From contig CAZCGE010000121.1 in NCBI GenBank assembly GCA_964498125.1, positions 1 to 64,000 on the forward strand: DNA of 64,000 nt. Direction: 5' to 3'. This DNA comes from CAMDBL01 sp964498125. Lineage in GTDB: Bacteria > Pseudomonadota > Alphaproteobacteria > Rhizobiales > Hyphomicrobiaceae. A model generated the notes under the pieces. It did not search any database. It saw only the letters and a list, made by a program, of their open reading frames with translations, and was not told the origin of the DNA. This document shows, one piece after another, positions 53,764 through 62,411 of this stretch. Each line of letters starts with the position of its first letter. Position 1 is the first letter of the stretch. Position numbers and translations under genes: made by a program.

Positions 53764-54867
53764 TCAAATCTCGGCCATCAGGATCGCTTCCATTCTCTTC
53801 ATGCCCATCACACCCCCGGCCACGATCGCACCGAACGTAAGGAACGACCCAACCGCGAGTGTCGATATGCCCGTGATGGCTTGGCCGACGGTGCAGCCGA
53901 GCGCCATCACGCCGCCGATGCCCATGAGGGCCGCGCCGAACATGCTGCGCTTGGTATCGGCTACGCTGGAGAACGTGGTGAGCTGGAAGCGACCCATTGA
54001 CTTCGCCGCGATGAACGCTCCGAGGATTGCACCATAAACCGTTGTTACGCCGAAGCCCGGGATCATCCCCGCCGTGAAGCGCTGAAGCCATTCGATCGCG
54101 TCCGCGGTCGGTCGCACGTAGGTCAGCGAGATCGGTGTCGTGGGCCGCTCCGCCATGTCGTCGAAGGCGAGGCCGGTCAGCGCCCAGCCGGCGACTGCAC
54201 ACAGACCGATGCCGAGACCAGACAGGACATGAACCCGCGAGGAGCGGAAACTTGCGTCCTTGAAGCAGTAATACAGCATCGCTCCCGCAATCAGCGCTGC
54301 GACGACGAGATTGGTGGTGACCGGATTTCCGGGAAGCATAGCATCGACCAAGTTGCCGAGACCTTGCGCTTTGATCTTGGCCGCTCCCAAGCCCAGAGTC
54401 GTCATGCGTTCGGCATAGTCGCGCAACGGGCCCAGCAGGCCGCCGATCGTCATATATGCGAACAGTCCCATGACGATGAGCGTGAGTAGCGAGCGCAGAT
54501 CCCCGGCGCCGACTCGCGCCAGGTTGCGACTGGCGCAGCCCCCGGCGAACACCATCCCGAACCCGAACATCAAACCTCCGACGATATGCCCGAGCCAGTT
54601 CAGGTTGGCGCCGAGGTACATCGATTTCGACAGGGCCACGACGCCCGCGGCGTCGAGAAGCTGCGCGCCGACAATGGCTGTCGCGCCAGCCAGCAGCCAG
54701 GCGCGGAAGCGCCGGTAGTCACCAAACGACACGATGTCGGAGATCGAGCCCATCGTGCAGAAATTGGTCCGGAACACGATGTAGCCGAACGCCAACCCGA
54801 TGATGAGGCCGCCGACGGCGAGCCAAGCTGACGGGTTGCTGGCGATCATCTCTCGCAGTGAAGCCAC
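53764..54867 (-). CDS. YeeE/YedE family sulfur transporter (full-length)
   Basis: 367 residues, about nine or ten helices, with the two family repeats: FRTNFCTMGSISDIV and FAGGCASRNLARVG, and a later ALGCTVGQAITGIS. These cysteine sites carry thiosulfate or related sulfur in YeeE (TsuA). The start at 54867 is GTG, supported by AGGAGG ten bases upstream; an ATG at 54894 lacks one. It is divergent from two further, half-size YeeE genes. It probably imports thiosulfate or sulfane sulfur for the sHdr pathway. Confidence 0.87.
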   Translation of the reverse strand: MASLREMIASNPSAWLAVGGLIIGLAFGYIVFRTNFCTMGSISDIVSFGDYRRFRAWLLAGATAIVGAQLLDAAGVVALSKSMYLGANLNWLGHIVGGLMFGFGMVFAGGCASRNLARVGAGDLRSLLTLIVMGLFAYMTIGGLLGPLRDYAERMTTLGLGAAKIKAQGLGNLVDAMLPGNPVTTNLVVAALIAGAMLYYCFKDASFRSSRVHVLSGLGIGLCAVAGWALTGLAFDDMAERPTTPISLTYVRPTADAIEWLQRFTAGMIPGFGVTTVYGAILGAFIAAKSMGRFQLTTFSSVADTKRSMFGAALMGIGGVMALGCTVGQAITGISTLAVGSFLTFGAIVAGGVMGMKRMEAILMAEI

Positions 54868-55030
54868 CGTTGTTCCTCCTGTCGCTCGTTCCAATCCCTA
54901 CCGGGCTGGACTTATCGAGTTCATACCATCGCGCCGTCTTGCAACGGCTCAGCGAAATCGCGGGTCCGCAACTGTCCAGCGCACACCGCCTGACTGATCC
55001 GTACGCAATGCGCACGAAGGCCTAGCATAC

Positions 55031-55046
55031 ATCCGAACATTCGCAT
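55031..55046. promoter_or_regulatory. Candidate ArsR-type operator between yedE and yeeE genes
   Basis: ATCCGAACATTCGCAT lies in the divergent promoter region of the YedE and YeeE genes. It matches 12 of 16 positions of the site before the lip genes. It could control both directions. Confidence 0.33.
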
Positions 55047-55156
55047 ATACTGGTGTCATTGAGACGCGGTTGCGCGATGCGACCTTCGAACGCGCTCAAC
55101 AGTCGCCCGCCGGGTGTGGTCTCGGCGGCCGAGATGGCATCGAACTGGAGGTGAGC

Positions 55157-55579
55157 ATGCAAAACTTCATGCCTTGGCACGGGCTTGCTGGCGGGCTCCT
55201 GCTCGGGCTGTCGGCGGCACTCTATCTGCTTGCCAACGGACGCATGTCGGGAATATCGGGCATCATCGAGGGCGTGCTCACGCCGAACTCGCCTGGTTTT
55301 GTCCGCAACCTGGCCTACGTCGTCGGGCTGCCGCTCGGTGCGATTGTTGTCTCGGCTGTTGCCCCCGGCCTCCTACCGGACGTGCAGCTGGGCGGCAGCA
55401 CCGCCAATATTGTTGCCGCCGGCTTGTTGGTCGGCTTTGGGGCGCGTCTTGCGAATGGTTGCACGTCCGGCCATGGCGTGTGCGGCCTGCCGCGGTTCTC
55501 GATCCGCTCGATCGTCGCCACGCTGACGTTCATGGCCGTAGCGGCCGCGACCGTTTTCGTCACTCGTCACATCGTCTGA
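55157..55579 (+). CDS. Half-size YeeE/YedE protein (PmpA-like)
   Basis: 140 residues, four helices, with the family motif ARLANGCTSGHGVCGLPRFS and NGRMSGISGIIEGVL. With the next gene it makes a two-component importer, the split YeeE pair often found with persulfide-responsive BigR/ArsR regulators. ATG at 55157 with GGAGGTGAGC upstream. Confidence 0.87.
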   Translation: MQNFMPWHGLAGGLLLGLSAALYLLANGRMSGISGIIEGVLTPNSPGFVRNLAYVVGLPLGAIVVSAVAPGLLPDVQLGGSTANIVAAGLLVGFGARLANGCTSGHGVCGLPRFSIRSIVATLTFMAVAAATVFVTRHIV

Positions 55580-55592
55580 TTTGAGGCTCTCC

Positions 55593-56081
55593 ATGCAAAT
55601 TCTGATCGCACTTGTCGCCGGCGCGATATTCGGAGCCGGCCTTACCGTCGCGCAGATGGTGAACCCGCGAAAAATCCTCGATTTCCTGGACGTAGCGGGG
55701 ATCGCGACAGGCACTTGGGACCCCACGCTGTTGATGGTGTTCGTCGGCGCCTTGCCGACGGTGTTCCTCGCCTATGTCATCCAGCGCCGAATGATCCGCC
55801 CGGTGTTTGCCGCGACATTCACGATTCCCGCGCAGTCGGATATCGACGTGCGCCTTGTCGCCGGCAGCACTGCATTTGGTGTCGGTTGGGGATTGGCCGG
55901 CGTCTGCCCAGGGCCCGCGGTCGTTGCCCTCGCCCTGGCCCTGGCCGGTACTCAGTTGCCGAATGTTGGGTTGTTCGTTGCTGCTATGCTTGGCGGAATG
56001 CTGCTGTCGTGGCTGTTCCGCACCAGCAGCTCTGCAGGTCGCGCCGCAGGGGCCGACGGCGCGACTGCCGCCGGCGCCTGA
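55593..56081 (+). CDS. Half-size YeeE/YedE protein (PmpB-like, DUF6691)
   Basis: 162 residues, four helices, with GAGLTVAQMVNPRKILDFLD and GWGLAGVCPGPAVVALA, the cysteine-bearing counterpart motif. It is the second half of the split transporter. The ATG at 55593 lies 13 bases after the first half. The C-terminal tail is alanine-rich and probably disordered. Confidence 0.85.
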   Translation: MQILIALVAGAIFGAGLTVAQMVNPRKILDFLDVAGIATGTWDPTLLMVFVGALPTVFLAYVIQRRMIRPVFAATFTIPAQSDIDVRLVAGSTAFGVGWGLAGVCPGPAVVALALALAGTQLPNVGLFVAAMLGGMLLSWLFRTSSSAGRAAGADGATAAGA

Positions 56082-56142
56082 GCGCCGGACCGCGACACCA
56101 TAGAGCCGTACCGCAGCGCTTGCGGATCTTGTTGCTATCGAT

Positions 56143-56158
56143 ATTAGAATGTCTGAAT
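56143..56158 (+). promoter_or_regulatory. Candidate ArsR-type operator before soeA
   Basis: ATTAGAATGTCTGAAT within ATATTAGA...TGAATAT forms an imperfect palindrome. It spans the most upstream ATG of the soeA frame (56149), which argues that translation starts downstream and this is promoter DNA. Confidence 0.4.
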
Positions 56159-56232
56159 ATAGAGGGAATGAGCGTCGGACGCTGGCTGGTGTTGCGGCAG
56201 GATCGTTGCCTCAAAGGGGAGATGCTCTCGAC

Positions 56233-59151
56233 ATGCAAGAGTCGGCGGGAAACGGACTCCGGGCGGGCGCTTCCGGCGCTAGGACGGGGATTGAGACCGA
56301 CGATCGCGTCGACCTCTCTGTCAATCCCGCCGACGAGATCAAAACGACCACCTGCTACATGTGCGCCTGCCGGTGCGGGATCAAGGTCTACCTGAAGAAC
56401 GGCAAGGTCCGCTACATCGAGGGCAACCGCGACCACCCTGTGAACAAGGGCGTGCTGTGCGGCAAGGGCGCCGCCGGTATCATGCAGCACTATGCGCCGT
56501 CACGGCTGCGCAATCCGCTGCTGCGCGTCGGCGAGCGGGGCTCGGGCGAGTTCAAGGAGATCTCCTGGGACGAAGCCTTGGGGCTTGCCACCGATTGGCT
56601 CGGCGAGGTGCGCGCGAAAGATCCAAAAAAGCTGGCTTTTTTCACCGGGCGCGACCAGTCGCAGTCGCTCACGGGGTGGTGGGCGATGCAGTACGGCACG
56701 CCGAACTTCGCCGCCCACGGCGGCTTCTGCTCGGTCAACATGGCGGCGGGCGGGCTCTACACGTTCGGCGGCTCGTTCTGGGAGTTCGGTGAGCCCGACT
56801 GGGAGCACACCAGGTATTTCCTGCTGTTCGGCGTCGCCGAGGATCACGGCTCAAATCCGATCAAGATCGGGCTCGGCAAGCTCAAGGGCCGCGGCGCCAA
56901 GGTCGTCGCCATCAATCCGGTGCGCACCGGCTACAACGCCATCGCCGACGAATGGCTCGGCATCAAACCGGGCACCGATGGACTGCTGGTCGGCGCGCTG
57001 ATCCACGAGATGCTGCGGACCCAGAACGTCGATCTCGACTATCTCGTGCGCTACACCAACGCGCCGTGGCTGGTGATCAATGCGCCAGGTGCCGCCGATG
57101 ACGGGCTGTTCGCGCGCGATGCGGACGGCAAGCCGCTGGTGTTCGACAAGACGTCGGGCGCCCTTGCGGCAGCTTCGCGCGTCGACATCGCGCCGGCGCT
57201 GGTCGGCGAGTACACGCTTGCCGACGGCCGTAAGGCGCGGCCTTCTTTCCGCCTGATCGCGGAACGCTATCTCGGCGCAGAATATTCTCCCGACGCCGTC
57301 GCCAACGAGACCGGCGTCCCCGCAGACACGATCCGCCGTATCGCCGCCGAGATCGCCGAGGTCGCCTTCAAGCAGACCGTCACGCTGCCGATCAAGTGGA
57401 CCGACTGGGCCGGCCGAGAGCACGACAGCATCACCGGCCGTCCCGTCGCGATGCACGCCATGCGCGGGATCTCAGCCCACTCCAACGGCTTCCACACCTG
57501 CCGCATGATTCACCTGCTGCAGATCCTGCTCGGCACCATCGATGTGCCCGGCGGCTTCCGCTACAAGGCGCCGTTTCCGCGACCCGCGCCTCCTGGCAAC
57601 AAGCCGATGGGCAAACCCTCGCAGATCAAGCCGAACACGCCGCTGCCGGGTATGCACCTTGGCTTCGTGACCGGACCCGAGGACTTGCTGATCAATGCCG
57701 ACGGCACGCCTTCGCGCATCGACAAGGCCTACTCGTGGGACGCGCCGATCGCGGCTCACGGCCTGATGCACATGGTGATCACCAACGCCGCGCTGGCCGA
57801 CCCTTATCCGATCGACGTGCTGTTCCTCTACATGGCCAACATGAGCTGGAACTCGTCGATGAACATCGGCGCCACGCTCGGCTATCTGACCGCCAAGCAC
57901 GACGACGGCAGCTACAAGATCCCGAAAATCATCTACTCGGACGCCTACGCCTCCGAGATGGTCGCCTACGCCGATCTGATCCTGCCGGACACGACGTATC
58001 TCGAACGCTACGACTGCATCTCGCTGCTCGACCGGCCGATCTCCGAGGCCGATGGTCCGGCCGATGCGATCCGCCACCCAATCGTCAAGCCCGACCGCAA
58101 CGTGCGCGGCTTCCAGGACGTTCTGATCGACCTCGGCTCGCGACTCAAACTGCCGGGCTTCACGAAAGAGGACGGCACGGCGCGCTATCCCGGCGGCTAT
58201 CCCGACTACATCGTCAACCACGAGCGTAGCCCCGGCGTCGGCCCGCTCGCCGGTTGGCGTGGCGAAAACGGGGAGAGCTTCGGCGTTGGCAAGCCCAACC
58301 CGAAACAGCTCGAGCGCTACATCGAGAACGGCGCGTTCCACATCCATCATCTGGAGCCCGGCCAGCGCTGGATGAAGCACGCCAACAAGGGCTATCTCGA
58401 GTTCGCTAAGGCGGCCGGATTCATCGGTAATACCGATCTGATCATCTTCCAACTCTATTCGGAGCCACTGCAGAAATTCCGCCTCGCCGCGCGCGGACAC
58501 GGCGCGATCCAGCCGCCGGCGTCGCACAAGCAAAGGATCGAGCGGTTCTTCGATCCCTTGCCGTTCTGGTATCCGCCGTTCGAAGGCACGATGATCGACG
58601 ATCGCGCGTTCCCGATGCACGCGATCACGCAGCGGCCGATGGCGATGTACCACTCCTGGGGCTCGCAGAACGCCTGGCTGCGGCAGATCCACGGCGAGAA
58701 CCGGCTCTACATGAGCCGCAATCGCGCGGGTGCGCTCGGCATCGCCGACGACGATTGGGTCTGGATCTCCAGCCACATCGGCCGCGTCAAGGCGCAGGTA
58801 CGGCTGATGGAAGGCGTCAACGACGACACGGTGTGGACCTGGAACGCGATCGGCAAGCGCTCCGGCGCCTGGGCGCTCGACAACGACGCGCCCGAGGCGA
58901 CGCGCGGGTTCCTGCTCAACCACCTGATCGCCGAGCTGCTGCCGCCGCGCGAGGGCGGATATCGCTACTCCAACGCTGATCCCGTGACCGGTCAGGCCGC
59001 CTGGTACGACCTGCGCGTCAAGATCGAGAAGGCCCCCGCCGCCGAGGCCCACGAGACCTGGCCGCGGTTCGAGGCGATCAAGTCACCGCCCGGCGTGGTG
59101 GCGCCGGGGGCGTTGAGCTATGGGCGGGAGTTCAGGAAAGGGCGGGGGTAG
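56233..59151 (+). CDS. soeA: Sulfite dehydrogenase molybdoprotein SoeA
   Basis: About 972 residues from the ATG at 56233 (frame open to 56149). It is a DMSO-reductase-family molybdopterin protein with an N-terminal [4Fe-4S] site (TTCYMCACRCGIKVYLKNG, then GVLCGKG) and molybdopterin regions such as FFTGRDQSQSLTGWWAMQYG. No twin-arginine signal is present, so it acts in the cytoplasm, as SoeA does. With SoeB and SoeC it oxidizes sulfite from sHdr to sulfate and passes electrons to quinone. A related thiosulfate or tetrathionate enzyme is the main alternative. Confidence 0.88.
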   Translation: MQESAGNGLRAGASGARTGIETDDRVDLSVNPADEIKTTTCYMCACRCGIKVYLKNGKVRYIEGNRDHPVNKGVLCGKGAAGIMQHYAPSRLRNPLLRVGERGSGEFKEISWDEALGLATDWLGEVRAKDPKKLAFFTGRDQSQSLTGWWAMQYGTPNFAAHGGFCSVNMAAGGLYTFGGSFWEFGEPDWEHTRYFLLFGVAEDHGSNPIKIGLGKLKGRGAKVVAINPVRTGYNAIADEWLGIKPGTDGLLVGALIHEMLRTQNVDLDYLVRYTNAPWLVINAPGAADDGLFARDADGKPLVFDKTSGALAAASRVDIAPALVGEYTLADGRKARPSFRLIAERYLGAEYSPDAVANETGVPADTIRRIAAEIAEVAFKQTVTLPIKWTDWAGREHDSITGRPVAMHAMRGISAHSNGFHTCRMIHLLQILLGTIDVPGGFRYKAPFPRPAPPGNKPMGKPSQIKPNTPLPGMHLGFVTGPEDLLINADGTPSRIDKAYSWDAPIAAHGLMHMVITNAALADPYPIDVLFLYMANMSWNSSMNIGATLGYLTAKHDDGSYKIPKIIYSDAYASEMVAYADLILPDTTYLERYDCISLLDRPISEADGPADAIRHPIVKPDRNVRGFQDVLIDLGSRLKLPGFTKEDGTARYPGGYPDYIVNHERSPGVGPLAGWRGENGESFGVGKPNPKQLERYIENGAFHIHHLEPGQRWMKHANKGYLEFAKAAGFIGNTDLIIFQLYSEPLQKFRLAARGHGAIQPPASHKQRIERFFDPLPFWYPPFEGTMIDDRAFPMHAITQRPMAMYHSWGSQNAWLRQIHGENRLYMSRNRAGALGIADDDWVWISSHIGRVKAQVRLMEGVNDDTVWTWNAIGKRSGAWALDNDAPEATRGFLLNHLIAELLPPREGGYRYSNADPVTGQAAWYDLRVKIEKAPAAEAHETWPRFEAIKSPPGVVAPGALSYGREFRKGRG

Positions 59152-59180
59152 GGTATGTTGGGGGCAACAGGCGAGTGTCG

Positions 59181-59453
59181 ATGTCGAGCATGATCGGCGA
59201 CGACCGCCAAGTCCGCATCAAGGTGATGAGCATGCAAAAGATCGTGAACAGGAAGAAGCCGAGAACGCTGGCCAACCGGATAGAAGCGCTGGAGGCCGAG
59301 GTGGAAGAGCTGAAGCGGGGGGTATCGACGTCGGGAGTCAGCGGCGCCAACCGAGATCTCCAGGCTTGGGCGGGTCTCTTCAAGGACGACCCAGGTTTCG
59401 ACGAGGCCGTCAAACTTGGCCGTGCTTGGCGCCGTCGGCAGCCCAAGTGTTGA
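59181..59453 (+). CDS. Small coiled-coil antitoxin-like protein
   Basis: 90 residues. It has a basic N-terminus (VNRKKPRTLANRIEALEAEV, EELKRG coiled coil) and a C-terminal segment AWAGLFKDDPGFDEAVKLGR. That segment resembles the toxin-wrapping tail of antitoxins for FitB/VapC toxins (FKDDP.FDE pattern). It overlaps the PIN-domain gene that follows. Several in-frame starts exist (59181, 59226, 59232). Confidence 0.65.
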   Translation: MSSMIGDDRQVRIKVMSMQKIVNRKKPRTLANRIEALEAEVEELKRGVSTSGVSGANRDLQAWAGLFKDDPGFDEAVKLGRAWRRRQPKC

Positions 59454-59866
59454 TCCTGGACACAGATCATATGAGCGAGCTTGCGCGCGACTCTGCTGCC
59501 GGCGGGTTGCTGCGGGAAAGGCTTTCCTCGACTGCAGACCGCCGCGGAACGACCATTGTCTCGGTCGAGGAGGTGCTGCGTGGCCTGCTGGCACAGATCG
59601 CCGGAGCAAAGGGCAATCAACGATTGATCGTCATGTACGCGCGTTTCCAAAAGGCCGTGCTTGGATTGGGCCAATTCACAATATTGGCTTGGGACGCCGC
59701 GGCTGCCGACGCTTTCGAAAAGCTGCGACAACACCGACTGAAGATCGGCACGATGGACCTGCGCATCGCCTGCGTCGTGCTCGCCAACAACGCAACGCTG
59801 CTCTCGCGCAACCTCAAGGATTTCAAACGTGTGCCCGAGCTGAAGGTGGAGGATTGGCTGTCATGA
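59447..59866 (+). CDS. PIN-domain toxin, VapC/FitB type
   Basis: 139 residues from a GTG start inside the antitoxin gene. The catalytic acids are in LILDTDHMSELARD, TIVSVEEVLRGLLAQ and GTMDLRIACVVLANNATLLS, ending KRVPELKVEDWL. It is a type II toxin ribonuclease. The pair separates soeA from soeB. Confidence 0.85.
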   Translation: MLILDTDHMSELARDSAAGGLLRERLSSTADRRGTTIVSVEEVLRGLLAQIAGAKGNQRLIVMYARFQKAVLGLGQFTILAWDAAAADAFEKLRQHRLKIGTMDLRIACVVLANNATLLSRNLKDFKRVPELKVEDWLS

Positions 59867-59906
59867 CACAAATCGCAACCCTCCGGGATGCAAGGCAAGG
59901 CGAGCG

Positions 59907-60659
59907 ATGACCGCCCTCCCTCCCCCCTCCGCCAAAAAGCTCGGGCTCGTCATCGACCTCGACACCTGCGTCGGTTGTCAGGCCTGCGCCACGAGCTGCA
60001 AGGAGTGGAACTCCCAGGGCACCTCGGCACCACTCACCGACATCGATCCCTACGGCGCCGACCCGCACGGCGCCTGGCTTAACCGCGTCCACTCCTACGA
60101 CGTGGGTGAAGGCGCGACCAGCCGCACCGTGCATTTCCCGCGCTCGTGCCTGCATTGCGAAACGCCGGCCTGTGTCACCGTTTGCCCGACGGGCGCCAGC
60201 TACAAGCGCGCCGAGGACGGCATCGTCCTGGTCAACCCGGATACGTGCATCGGCTGCAAGCTGTGCTCATGGGCCTGCCCCTACGGCGCGCGTGAGTACG
60301 ACTATGCCGACGGCGTGATGAAGAAATGCACGCTGTGCGTCGACCGCATCTATAACGACCATCTGGTGCCAGAGGACCGCGTGCCGGCGTGCGTGAAGGC
60401 CTGCCCGACGGGTGCGCGCCACTTCGGCGACCTCGGCGACGAGACGAGTGCAGTCTCGAAGCTGGTCAAGGATCGTGGCGGCTACGACCTGATGCCGGGG
60501 CTCGGCTACAAGCCCGTCAACAAGTATCTGCCACCGCGTCCGCGCCGCGACGCCAGCACGTCCGAGCGTGCGCCAAAGGCCGCCGAGACGGTGGGGCCAG
60601 CCGGCAGCGCGGCCATCGAAAAGCTATTCGCCTGGGCCGACAAGGTGCTGTCGCGGTAA
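59907..60659 (+). CDS. soeB: Sulfite dehydrogenase iron-sulfur subunit SoeB
   Basis: 250 residues with four [4Fe-4S] ligand sets: CVGCQACATSC, CLHCETPACVTVC, CIGCKLCSWACPYG and CTLCVDRI plus PACVKACPTGA. This is the DmsB/NrfC-type electron-transfer subunit. It links SoeA to the membrane anchor SoeC. It should be read together with soeA and soeC despite the toxin-antitoxin insert. Confidence 0.92.
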   Translation: MTALPPPSAKKLGLVIDLDTCVGCQACATSCKEWNSQGTSAPLTDIDPYGADPHGAWLNRVHSYDVGEGATSRTVHFPRSCLHCETPACVTVCPTGASYKRAEDGIVLVNPDTCIGCKLCSWACPYGAREYDYADGVMKKCTLCVDRIYNDHLVPEDRVPACVKACPTGARHFGDLGDETSAVSKLVKDRGGYDLMPGLGYKPVNKYLPPRPRRDASTSERAPKAAETVGPAGSAAIEKLFAWADKVLSR

Positions 60660-60671
60660 TCGGGGGTGATC

Positions 60672-60738
60672 GGGGTCAGACCCCTGGACGCTGACTTCAG
60701 AGTGAAATCACTTACGTCTCGACCAGGGGTCTGACCCC
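60672..60738. repeat. GGGGTCAGACCCC inverted pair between soeB and soeC
   Basis: GGGGTCAGACCCCTGG (60672-60687) and CCAGGGGTCTGACCCC (60723-60738) are perfect inverse copies around a 35-base loop, and each is itself almost palindromic. The same core recurs at 62952-62985. It is a dispersed REP-like repeat. Confidence 0.7.
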
Positions 60739-60768
60739 GAACGCACCGAGCACGCAACGAGCAAGAAA

Positions 60769-61716
60769 ATGCATCCAGCCTATTCCGTCATCCTCTTCAC
60801 CACTGCCTCGGGCGCGGGTTACGGCTTGCTGTTCTGGCTCGCCGTGCTGGCGTTTGCGGGAGCCGTACCGGCAAACGTGACGACAGGACTCTTGGGGCTG
60901 GGTCTCGCATTTGCCCTGATAACGGCCGGTCTTTTGTCCTCGACGGCTCATCTGGGTCGCCCCGAGCGCGCATGGCGGGCGTTCTCCCAATGGCGCACGT
61001 CGTGGCTGTCAAGGGAAGGTGTGTTGGCTGTCGCCACCTACATACCGGCGGGGCTGTTCGCAATCGGCTGGGTGTTCTTTGGAACGACGTCTGGTGCTTG
61101 GTCGTATCTGGGCTTGCTCGCGGCGGCGCTGGCATTGGTCACCGTCTGGAGCACCGGAATGATCTACCAGTCGCTACCGGCGATCAGGGCGTGGGCTCAC
61201 CCTCTGGTGTCGCCGGTCTACCTCGTGCTGTCGCTGGCGAGCGGCGCTGTATTGGCGCTGATGATGCTGCAAGCCAGTGGCCAGGTTCCCCGGCCATTCT
61301 TCTGGATCACCATTGGATTGCTCGGGCTGGCGCTGGTGCTCAAGCGGCATTACTGGGCGACGATGGACGGGGCCGCCCGGACACTGACGACCGGCGATGC
61401 CACGGGCCTCGGCCGGTTCGGCAAGGTGCGCCCGCTGGACCCGCCGCATACGCAGGCGAACTACGTCATGCGGGAGATGGGTTACCAGGTCGCGCGCAAG
61501 CACGTCCTGAAACTGCGGAGCCTGGTGCAGCTCGCGGGAGTCGGTGTGCCGCTGCTGACAACGTTGATCGCACTTGGCACGGGCCCGGCCATTGGACTTG
61601 TTCTGGCTGTGGTCGCCGTGATCGCCGTCGGCATCGGCGTCACAGTCGAGCGCTGGCTGTTCTTTGCCGAAGCGCAGCACGTCGTGACGCTCTACTACGG
61701 AGCTGAAACCGCGTGA
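60769..61716 (+). CDS. soeC: Sulfite dehydrogenase membrane anchor SoeC
   Basis: 315 residues with eight helices, DmsC/NrfD-like, with TAGLLSSTAHLGRPERAWRA, SWLSREGVL and LKRHYWATMDG. This subunit anchors SoeAB to the cytoplasmic face and passes electrons to the quinone pool. It is the last gene of the soe operon. Confidence 0.9.
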   Translation: MHPAYSVILFTTASGAGYGLLFWLAVLAFAGAVPANVTTGLLGLGLAFALITAGLLSSTAHLGRPERAWRAFSQWRTSWLSREGVLAVATYIPAGLFAIGWVFFGTTSGAWSYLGLLAAALALVTVWSTGMIYQSLPAIRAWAHPLVSPVYLVLSLASGAVLALMMLQASGQVPRPFFWITIGLLGLALVLKRHYWATMDGAARTLTTGDATGLGRFGKVRPLDPPHTQANYVMREMGYQVARKHVLKLRSLVQLAGVGVPLLTTLIALGTGPAIGLVLAVVAVIAVGIGVTVERWLFFAEAQHVVTLYYGAETA

Positions 61717-61904
61717 GCGCGAAGCGGCTCCCGTAGGCTCAATATCAGGCGCAGCCAATCAATACATTTGCGATACCGATTGGTCCCTTGACAGCGCGAG
61801 TTCATCTTTTCCACGATGGCCGGATGCTTGACACGTATCGCTCGAGAATTGTAATCGAGCGCGAAGGTGTCGGGCGCGCGCTGCACAGCATCGCAACAGA
61901 GCAA

Positions 61905-62200
61905 TCATTGCTTTACGGACTGGTCACGGTGCTGGTTGCCGTTGCAGCGCCGATCATCTGTCGGCGGCGCCCTACCTGCATGAGAAGCTCGGCGGCGAAC
62001 CTCCTGAGCCATCCCGTGATCTCGGGCTTCATCACGGCCTCTGCAATCCTGCTCGCGACGCTGCTCTTGACGCCGCTCCTTTACTACCTTCCCAACGCTA
62101 CGCTTGCTGCCACGATCGTTGTCGCTGTTCTCTCGCTTGTCGATTTTGGCGCAATCAAGCGGGCCTGGGACTACTCGCGGTCGGATTTCAGCGCGATGTG
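61905..62200 (+). pseudogene. SulP-family anion permease remnant
   Basis: Within a frame that starts at 61788, the stretch NLLSHPVISGFITASAILLAT jumps directly to LTPLLYYLPNATLAATIVVA and then DFGAIKRAWDYSRSDFSAM. Both pieces are characteristic of SulP sulfate permeases, but they lie far apart in an intact protein of some 500-700 residues. It is an internally deleted, truncated gene beside the soe operon. It may once have exported or exchanged sulfate. Confidence 0.7.
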
Positions 62201-62385
62201 CAAGTGCTGGCCTTGCGCTCGACGCGGCCGACGCCGGGCCACGGCAGGTGATAGCCGTCGCCACGCGCAAACGCAGGCTCGACATGCTGGCAACCGACAA
62301 GATCCCGTTGCTCGGCTACCACCTGCCGTGGCCACCGCACCGAGCGTGGCGGCCCCGGCAAGAACGCTCCGACGGGTGATGGCAT
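62200..62385. pseudogene. MBL-fold hydrolase remnants with an inverted segment
   Basis: On the plus strand the text ATRKRRLDMLATDKIPLLGY plus HLPWP resembles the C-terminus of secreted MBL-fold metallohydrolases. On the minus strand the continuation GYHLPWPGVGRVER and an N-terminal Tat-like leader (TRRSVLAGAATLGAVATA) are found. CCACGGCAGGTGATAGCCG (62237-62255) and its inverse copy with one mismatch (62313-62331) flank the piece. The gene seems to have been deleted and part of it inverted. Confidence 0.45.
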
Positions 62386-62411
62386 CGCTTGCAGGGCGTC
62401 GTTGCCTCATC

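Noticed and set aside
53318..54202. A long 294-residue version of the second thioredoxin
   Set aside because: The upstream part overlaps the YedE gene out of frame. Only the start at 53716 gives a signal peptide and normal length.
57472..59052. A 526-codon frame opposite soeA
   Set aside because: Antisense shadow; composition and lack of motifs show it is not a gene.
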